Source of the DNA: Bog-756 sp035531955
Lineage (GTDB): Bacteria > Actinomycetota > Acidimicrobiia > Acidimicrobiales > RAAP-2
Direction of reading: 5' to 3'
Length of the DNA stretch: 18,121 bases
NCBI GenBank assembly: GCA_035531955.1
Contig: DATKRZ010000095.1
Coordinates: forward strand, 1 to 18,121
Shown in pieces: positions 13,539-18,121 of the stretch; within the stretch, counting starts at the first letter, position 1, and each line of letters starts with the position of its first letter. The notes under the pieces were generated by a model. The model did not search any database. It saw only the letters and a list, made by a program, of their open reading frames with translations, and was not told the DNA's origin. Position numbers and translations under genes: made by a program.

Positions 13539-15122
13539 GTGTCATCCATCAGTGTCTTCGACGGGACCAGGCCCACCCGCCAGGGCGATCTCAGGGTGGA
13601 GACGGCCGGCATCGTCCCGATCCCAGCGGACGCCCGCTACGGCGCCATGCGGCGAAATTTCACCGTGTGGTTCGCCCCGAACATGGAGCTGTCCGGGGTG
13701 TTCACCGGCACCCTGGCGGCCACCCTGGGCCTGGGCCTGTGGACCGGGCTGGCCGCCATCACCATCGGCGTGCTCCTCGGGGCCGTGCCGGTGGCGGGGC
13801 TCTCGCTGTGGGGGCCGAGGACCGGGATGGCCCAGCTCCCGCTGGCCCGTCTGCCCTTCGGGAGGACCATCGCCATCCCCGCCCTGGTGCAGTGGCTGTC
13901 CTCGGTGGCCTGGGACGGCCTGGTCGGGCTGTTCGGCGGCGAGGCCGCCCAGATCCTGTTCCACGTGCCGTTCGCGGCCGGCGTGGCCGTCGTCCTCGCC
14001 CTGGAGGGGCTGATCGGCGTGCTCGGCTACGAGTACATCCACCGGCTGGAGTCCTGGGGTGCGGGCGTCCTCACGGTGATCTTCGTGCTCCTGTCGTACA
14101 AGATCCTCCAGCGGGGTGACTTCCCGAGCCACGACTCCGTCCACGGCGGAGCGGCCGTCGGGATGTTCGTCCTCATGGCGACCATCGCCTTCAGCGGCGG
14201 CTTCAGCTGGGCAACCTATGCCGCCGACTACAGCCGGTACATGCCGACGGACACGCCGCGCCGGCCGCTGTTCTGGTACACGTTCGTCGGGCTGGCCGGC
14301 TCGTTCCTCTGGGTGTACACCATCGGCCTCCTCGGCGCCAAGGCGCTCACCAGCCAGACCGCTGCCGGCGTACAGAGTCTGATGGGCGGTGGGTTCCTGG
14401 GCGGGCTGGCCCTGGTGGCGGTCATCTTCGGCGCCATCACCTCCAATGCCATGAACGACTACTCCGGCTCACTGGCCGTGCAGGCCGGCGGGGTACGGAT
14501 CAGACGGCACCTCTCGGCCGCCATCGGCACGGTGATCGCCTTCTTCCTCATCCTCTGGCTCCACACCGGCAACGTGTCGGCCAAGTTCCAGAACGTGCTC
14601 CTGTTCACCGCCTACTGGATCGCGCCGTTCCTGGCGGTCGTGCTCATCGACTGGCGGGACCGCACCAACCGCAGGAACCGCACCGACCGCACCGACCGCA
14701 GGAACCGCACCGACCGCAGGAACCGCACCGACCGCACCGACCGGGACGACAGCCTCAACCGCCGGACCCTGGTCCACATGCTCCCGTGGCAGAACCTGCG
14801 CTCGGGATGGCCCGCCCTCCTCTCCCTGGCCGTGGGCTTCGGCGCCATGGTGCCGTTCATGAACACCGGGTTGGTGGTGGGCCCGGTCGCCACGAAGCTG
14901 GACGGTGCCGACATCTCGTTTCTCGTAGGCTTCGCCGTTGCCGGGCTGGTGTACTACCCGCTGCGGAGACAGGCGGCCCACCCGGACCAGCCTGCGACCA
15001 CATCCGACCCGGCCCCATCCGACCCGGCACCGTCCGACCCGGCCCCATCCGATCCGGCACCGTCCGACCCAGGCCCACCCGGCCCGGCACCGCTGCCCGG
15101 AATCAGCCCGGCGCGCGGATAA
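13539..15122 (+). CDS. NCS1-family purine/cytosine-type permease
   Basis: 527 residues from a GTG with GGAGGG nine bases upstream. It is a polytopic membrane transporter of the nucleobase:cation symporter-1 family. Visible are the N-terminal MRRNFTVWFAPNMELSGVFT (about 37-56), GPRTGMAQLPLARLPFG, and the family motif AADYSRYMP (about 227-235) after FSGGFSWATY, with about twelve hydrophobic helices overall. Close relatives import cytosine, purines or related bases by symport; the exact substrate cannot be read. Two low-complexity additions are unusual: ten Arg-x-Asn/Asp tripeptides in a loop (375-404) and an SDPAP repeat at the C-terminus (from residue 489). The 3' end overlaps the convergent minus-strand LLM gene by 20 bases. 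Confidence 0.88.
   Translation: MSSISVFDGTRPTRQGDLRVETAGIVPIPADARYGAMRRNFTVWFAPNMELSGVFTGTLAATLGLGLWTGLAAITIGVLLGAVPVAGLSLWGPRTGMAQLPLARLPFGRTIAIPALVQWLSSVAWDGLVGLFGGEAAQILFHVPFAAGVAVVLALEGLIGVLGYEYIHRLESWGAGVLTVIFVLLSYKILQRGDFPSHDSVHGGAAVGMFVLMATIAFSGGFSWATYAADYSRYMPTDTPRRPLFWYTFVGLAGSFLWVYTIGLLGAKALTSQTAAGVQSLMGGGFLGGLALVAVIFGAITSNAMNDYSGSLAVQAGGVRIRRHLSAAIGTVIAFFLILWLHTGNVSAKFQNVLLFTAYWIAPFLAVVLIDWRDRTNRRNRTDRTDRRNRTDRRNRTDRTDRDDSLNRRTLVHMLPWQNLRSGWPALLSLAVGFGAMVPFMNTGLVVGPVATKLDGADISFLVGFAVAGLVYYPLRRQAAHPDQPATTSDPAPSDPAPSDPAPSDPAPSDPGPPGPAPLPGISPARG
14661..14750 (+). repeat. 9-bp coding tandem repeat (RTD/RRN) in the permease
   Basis: Ten 9-base units of the CGCACCGAC / CGCAGGAAC type encode RTN-RRN-RTD-RTD-RRN-RTD-RRN-RTD-RTD-RDD in a hydrophilic loop between late helices. 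The two unit types alternate in a higher-order pattern, indicating duplication by slippage or unequal exchange. Confidence 0.92.
15003..15071 (+). repeat. 15-bp coding tandem repeat (SDPAP) at the permease C-terminus
   Basis: Four units of TCCGACCCGGCCCCA / TCCGACCCGGCACCG, plus a partial fifth, encode SDPAP repeats in the cytoplasmic-type tail of the permease. The two synonymous variants alternate, pointing to duplication of a 30-base pair of units. Confidence 0.92.
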
Positions 15123-15996
15123 AGTGCTCGGCGAACTGCTCGCAGGCGGCCATGCGGGCGTCGTGGACCGACTCGGGGGTGTCGCCCTCCCTGGCCCGGA
15201 CGGACATCCACGGTGCGCACAGCAGGTCGGTGACGCCTGCGTCTTCCAGACGGCGGTAGAGGTCGGGGTCGGGGAAGGCCCGCACCGCCAGGTAGAGGGA
15301 GAACGGCTCGTGCTCCCGCCCGGCCCGCTTGAGGGCGTCCTTGATCTTGCCCACCTGGAGGAACGCTTCGTCGGGCGTGGCCGCGCCGGTGTTGACCCAG
15401 CCATCGCACAGGGTGGCGGCGCGCAGCAGTGCCGGCTCGGAGTCGCCTCCGCCGATGAAGGGCACCGGCTCCGACGGCGACGGGTTCATCTGGCAGGCCG
15501 GCACGTCGTAGTGGGTGCCGTGGTACTCGACCCAGCCGCCCTTCCACAGGGACCGCAGCGCCGGGATCATGTCGTTCAGCCGCCTGCCGCGGTTGGAGAA
15601 GTCCTGCCCGGTCTGGACGTACTCCTCCTCGCACCAGCCCACCCCCACGCCCAGGCGGACCCGGTTGCCCGAGAGCACGGCGGCGGTGCCCACCGTCTTG
15701 GCCACGGTGATCAGGTCGCGGACCGGCGCGATGTAGATGCCGGTGGTGAAGGTCAAGTCGGTGGTCACCGACGACAGGGCGGAGATGAGGCACATCGGGT
15801 CGGGCCACGACGTCTCCTTCTCCCAGAACGGGGACCCGTCGGGTGCCTTCGAGTACGTGTAGCGGGACTTGAGATCACGCGGATTGAAGAGGTGGTCCGA
15901 CAGGTAGATCCCCGAGTAGCCCATGCCCTCGGAGGCGACGGCCAGGCTCAGGGCCTCGTCGAGGGGCAGGAAGGTGACTGCTTGGTGGAAGCGCAT
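15103..15996 (-). CDS. LLM class F420-dependent oxidoreductase (Rv2161c-like)
   Basis: 297 residues, ATG at 15996 with only a weak ribosome binding site. It is a luciferase-like monooxygenase-family barrel: MRFHQAVTFLPLDEALSLAV, YSGIYLSDHLFNP (about 27-39), FTTGIYIAPVRDLITVAKTV, and the subfamily block VRLGVGVGWCEEEYVQTGQD followed by RGRRLNDMIPALRSLW (about 112-149). VPFIGGGDSEPALLRAA continues the fold. It probably uses F420 in a redox step on an organic or lipid-like substrate. It lies 62 bases behind the P450 stop on the same strand, so the two are probably co-transcribed. Its 3' end overlaps the permease's by 20 bases in antisense orientation. Confidence 0.85.
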   Translation of the reverse strand: MRFHQAVTFLPLDEALSLAVASEGMGYSGIYLSDHLFNPRDLKSRYTYSKAPDGSPFWEKETSWPDPMCLISALSSVTTDLTFTTGIYIAPVRDLITVAKTVGTAAVLSGNRVRLGVGVGWCEEEYVQTGQDFSNRGRRLNDMIPALRSLWKGGWVEYHGTHYDVPACQMNPSPSEPVPFIGGGDSEPALLRAATLCDGWVNTGAATPDEAFLQVGKIKDALKRAGREHEPFSLYLAVRAFPDPDLYRRLEDAGVTDLLCAPWMSVRAREGDTPESVHDARMAACEQFAEHFIRAPG

Positions 15997-16058
15997 GGGG
16001 AGGCGATCGCTTTCTGCCCGGCGCGGTGCGGCCTGGCGGTTTCTGCTTGCAGGTCCGG

Positions 16059-17288
16059 TCAGCGACCGATCGGAGCCGACGGGGTGAAGGCCACCGGGAT
16101 GTGCTTGACCCCGTTGATGAAGTTGGAGCGCAGCCGTCGGACCTCGCCGTCCGGGCGGATGTCGGGGACCCGGTCGAGCAGGCGGTCGAACATGACCCGG
16201 ATCTCCATGCGGGCCAGGTTGGCCCCCAGGCAGAAGTGGGGACCACCGCCGCCGAAGGCCATGTGGTTGTTGGGGGTGCGGCCGATGTCGAACGTGTCGG
16301 GGTCGGCGAACACCGCCTCGTCCCGGTTGGCCGAGATGTGCCAGAACACTACCTTGTCGCCCTCGGCCACCGGCTGGTCACCGATGGCCACGTCCGCGGT
16401 GGCCTGCCGGCGGAAGTGCATGACCGGGGACACGTAGCGCAGCATCTCCTCGACGGCCGTCGGGAGGAGCGAGCGGTCGGCCCGCAGGCGGTCCCACTGA
16501 TCGGGATGGTCGAAGAAGGCCACCATGGCGCCGGAGATCAGGTTCCGGGTGGTCTCGTTGCCGGCCACCGACAGCAGCAGAAAGAACAGGTCGAGCTCGA
16601 GCTGCGAGAGCCGGTCGCCCTCGATCTCGGCCTGGGTGAGGACGCTGAACAGGTCCTCATGGGGGTCGAGACGCTTCTCGGCGCACAGCTCGTCGGCATA
16701 GGCGAAGAGCTCCATGGCGGCCTGGGCCCCGGCGTCGGGGCCGAGCTGGTACTCGGGGTCGTCCGAGCCGACCATCTTGTTGGACCAGTCGAACACCAGG
16801 TGGCGGTCGTCCTGGGGGACTCCCATCAGGTCGGCGATCACCTGCAGCGGGAGCTCGGCGGAGATCTGCTCCACGAAGTCGGCCGATCCCGTCTCGCACA
16901 CCGCGTCCAGGATGGAGTCCGTCGAGGCGACCACCTTGGCCTCGAGGTCCCGGATCATCCTCGGGGTGAACCCCTTGTTGACCAGGCGGCGGTAGCGGGT
17001 GTGCATGGGCGGGTCCATGTTCAGCATCATCTGCCGCTGCTGGGCGAGGTCCTCCTCGCCCATGTCATGGAAGAGGGCGGCCGACCGGTAGGACGAGAAG
17101 TGCTCGTGGTCCCGGTTGACCGCCACGCAGTCGTCGTAGCGGGTCACCGACCAGAAGCCCTCGGCGAACCCCTGAGGATCCGGATGCCACTGCACGGGTG
17201 CCTCACGGCGGAGAAGGGCGAACCACTCGTGCGGGACGCCGTCGACGAACCGCTGGGGGTCTCCGAGGTCGATGTCTGCCAGGTCCAT
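16059..17288 (-). CDS. cytochrome P450 (CYP125/CYP142-like group)
   Basis: 409 residues; the ATG at 17288 has GGGAGG six bases upstream, and the open frame beyond it is a tandem repeat. All core P450 features are present: I-helix AGNETT (242-247), ExxR at E281-R284 (EMLR), and the haem-binding loop FGGGGPHFCLG with Cys353 (345-355). MLNMDPPMHTRYRRLVNKGFTPRMI (split: MLNMDPPMHTRYRR 88-101, LVNKGFTPRMI 102-112) is characteristic of the actinobacterial group that includes CYP125, CYP142 and CYP124, which hydroxylate the ends of sterol or methyl-branched side chains. Soluble enzyme needing ferredoxin and reductase, neither of which is in the window. Divergent acyl-CoA dehydrogenase and a KstR-like site support a lipid or steroid role; substrate is inferred. 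Confidence 0.9.
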   Translation of the reverse strand: MDLADIDLGDPQRFVDGVPHEWFALLRREAPVQWHPDPQGFAEGFWSVTRYDDCVAVNRDHEHFSSYRSAALFHDMGEEDLAQQRQMMLNMDPPMHTRYRRLVNKGFTPRMIRDLEAKVVASTDSILDAVCETGSADFVEQISAELPLQVIADLMGVPQDDRHLVFDWSNKMVGSDDPEYQLGPDAGAQAAMELFAYADELCAEKRLDPHEDLFSVLTQAEIEGDRLSQLELDLFFLLLSVAGNETTRNLISGAMVAFFDHPDQWDRLRADRSLLPTAVEEMLRYVSPVMHFRRQATADVAIGDQPVAEGDKVVFWHISANRDEAVFADPDTFDIGRTPNNHMAFGGGGPHFCLGANLARMEIRVMFDRLLDRVPDIRPDGEVRRLRSNFINGVKHIPVAFTPSAPIGR

Positions 17289-17298
17289 GGTGCCTCCC

Positions 17299-17358
17299 TG
17301 ATGGATCGGTGCCTTCCCCGATGGGTCGGTGGCTCCCCCGATGGATCGCCGTCTCCCC
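17299..17358. repeat. 20-bp tandem repeat in the P450 leader
   Basis: Three adjacent 20-base units of the form (C/T)GATGGATCGGTGNCTYCCC occupy 17299-17318, 17319-17338 and 17339-17358, followed by a partial CCGATCGGG. They sit just upstream of the P450 ribosome binding site, so they would be in the untranslated leader of that transcript. Confidence 0.85.
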
Positions 17359-17445
17359 GATCGGGTATTGGTCGACTCCGCTCCGGCCGGCACCCGGTGG
17401 CGCCGACCCTGCCAACCCGGCCCACCTCGCCGGCGATGACGTTAC

Positions 17446-17459
17446 TAGAACGTGTATCA
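17446..17459. promoter_or_regulatory. KstR-like operator candidate
   Basis: TAGAACGTGTATCA matches the KstR-type consensus TnnAACnnGTTnnA at all defined positions except one (GTA for GTT). It lies midway between the divergent P450 and acyl-CoA dehydrogenase genes. KstR is the TetR-family repressor of cholesterol catabolism in mycobacteria and relatives; binding here is inference. Confidence 0.45.
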
Positions 17460-17462
17460 GTT

Positions 17463-17468
17463 ATCATA
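17463..17468 (-). promoter_or_regulatory. possible -10 element for the P450 transcript
   Basis: On the minus strand this reads TATGAT, five of six matches to TATAAT, in an otherwise very GC-rich region; a weak TGGAGG lies 18 bases upstream on that strand. The predicted start would fall at or beside the KstR-like palindrome, a natural repressor position. The plus-strand reading TATCAT (17462-17467) could serve the acyl-CoA dehydrogenase, but its -35 is poor. Confidence 0.35.
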
Positions 17469-17631
17469 GGCCAGCAGCACCAGGGCCTCCAGATCGGGCA
17501 CGGCCCACCGGCCCGGGTTCCTCCCGGTCCCCGTTGGCCGTACTCTCGGTGCGTCACCGGTCTCCGCCGGCAGGCGAGGGGCCGGGCAGGTCATCGGAGC
17601 CGGACGTCGACGAGTGGAGGGATCACACGGC

Positions 17632-18121
17632 ATGCACCTCGAGGAGACTCCCGGCCAGTTGGCCCTCAGGGCCGAGCTCCGGTCCTATTTCGCCGATCTG
17701 CTGACCGATGACGTCCGACGGGCACTCGACACCCAGAGCGAGGGCGGCGAGGCGTTCCGCGCCTTCGTGCGGCGCATGGGCAAGGACGGCTGGCTCGGGA
17801 TCGGATGGCCCGAGGAGTACGGCGGCCAGGGTCGACCCGCCTCCGACCAGTTCATCTTCTTCACCGAAGTTCAGCGGGCCAGGGCGCCCTTCCCGTTCGT
17901 GACCCTCAACACCGTGGGACCGATGATCATGCGGAACGGAACCGACGAGCAGAAGAGTTTCTTCCTCTCCGGCATCCTGGCCGGCGAGATCAACTTCGCC
18001 ATCGGCTACACCGAGCCGGAGGCCGGCACCGACCTGGCCTCCCTGCGCACCCGGGCCGTGCTGGACGGCGACGAGTGGACCATCAACGGCAGCAAGGTCT
18101 TCACCAGCGGGGCCGACCAGG
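17632..18121 (+). CDS. acyl-CoA dehydrogenase, FadE29/ChsE-like (3' truncated by window)
   Basis: 163 residues are visible, open to the window end, so the C-terminal catalytic and FAD-binding parts are not seen. The ATG at 17632 has GGAGGG ten bases upstream. The N-terminal helical domain carries MGKDGWLGIGWPEEYGGQGR (49-68), and FPFVTLNTVGP (87-97) is followed by INFAIGYTEPEAGTDLASLR (120-139), the flavin/substrate loop block, whose wording is close to FadE29 (ChsE2 subunit) and its relatives in actinobacterial sterol side-chain degradation. Such proteins often work as heteromers of two different FadE chains, so a partner gene may follow outside the window. Divergent from the P450 gene across a shared promoter region. 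Confidence 0.9.
   Translation, partial: MHLEETPGQLALRAELRSYFADLLTDDVRRALDTQSEGGEAFRAFVRRMGKDGWLGIGWPEEYGGQGRPASDQFIFFTEVQRARAPFPFVTLNTVGPMIMRNGTDEQKSFFLSGILAGEINFAIGYTEPEAGTDLASLRTRAVLDGDEWTINGSKVFTSGADQ

Noticed and set aside
14938..17711. Long plus-strand open frames of about 500 and 560 residues opposite the LLM and P450 genes
   Set aside because: Antisense shadows; the minus strand has full LLM and P450 motifs with proper starts.

Overview
The window reads as chromosomal DNA of a very GC-rich actinobacterium. The real genes have strongly G/C-biased third codon positions, many GTG starts, two luciferase-like (probably F420-dependent) oxidoreductases, and an actinobacterial-type Tad/Flp pilus operon. 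Gene content and sequence style fit an Acidimicrobiia-like or related lineage, but this is inference; no rRNA or marker gene is present.

Region 1 (1-11437, all + strand) is the tail of an unidentified gene, a roughly 380 bp non-coding stretch with an interleaved palindrome cluster, and then a Tad/Flp-type operon. The order is: lipoprotein with an NTF2-like look, secreted PKD-like Tad-associated protein, SAF/CpaB-like protein, CpaE-like P-loop protein with a degenerate Walker A, CpaF/TadA ATPase, TadB, TadC, Flp-type pilin, two TadE pseudopilins, TadG-like protein, and a 975-residue membrane protein with a LysM domain and a BTAD-type C-terminus. Nine junctions are 4-base GTGA/ATGA stop/start overlaps, so almost the whole operon looks translationally coupled. 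The exception is the pilin, which has its own 179 bp leader and a good ribosome binding site, as expected for a subunit needed in excess. No prepilin peptidase or secretin is present.

Region 2 (11438-12231) is a lower-GC transition zone with inverted and direct repeats, one convincing 64-residue small membrane protein and two doubtful tiny ORFs joined by an ATGA overlap.

Region 3 (12232-18121) is metabolic: a minus-strand LLM oxidoreductase (Rv3520c-like), a plus-strand NCS1 purine/cytosine-type permease with two low-complexity insertions, a minus-strand pair of cytochrome P450 and second LLM oxidoreductase (Rv2161c-like), and a divergent acyl-CoA dehydrogenase resembling FadE29, truncated by the window edge. 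A KstR-like palindrome lies in the P450/acyl-CoA dehydrogenase intergenic region, which hints at steroid or related lipid catabolism.

A theme across the window is short GC-rich tandem repeats (8, 9, 12, 15, 20 and 22 bp units), inside coding regions in multiples of three and in promoter or leader regions in other lengths.
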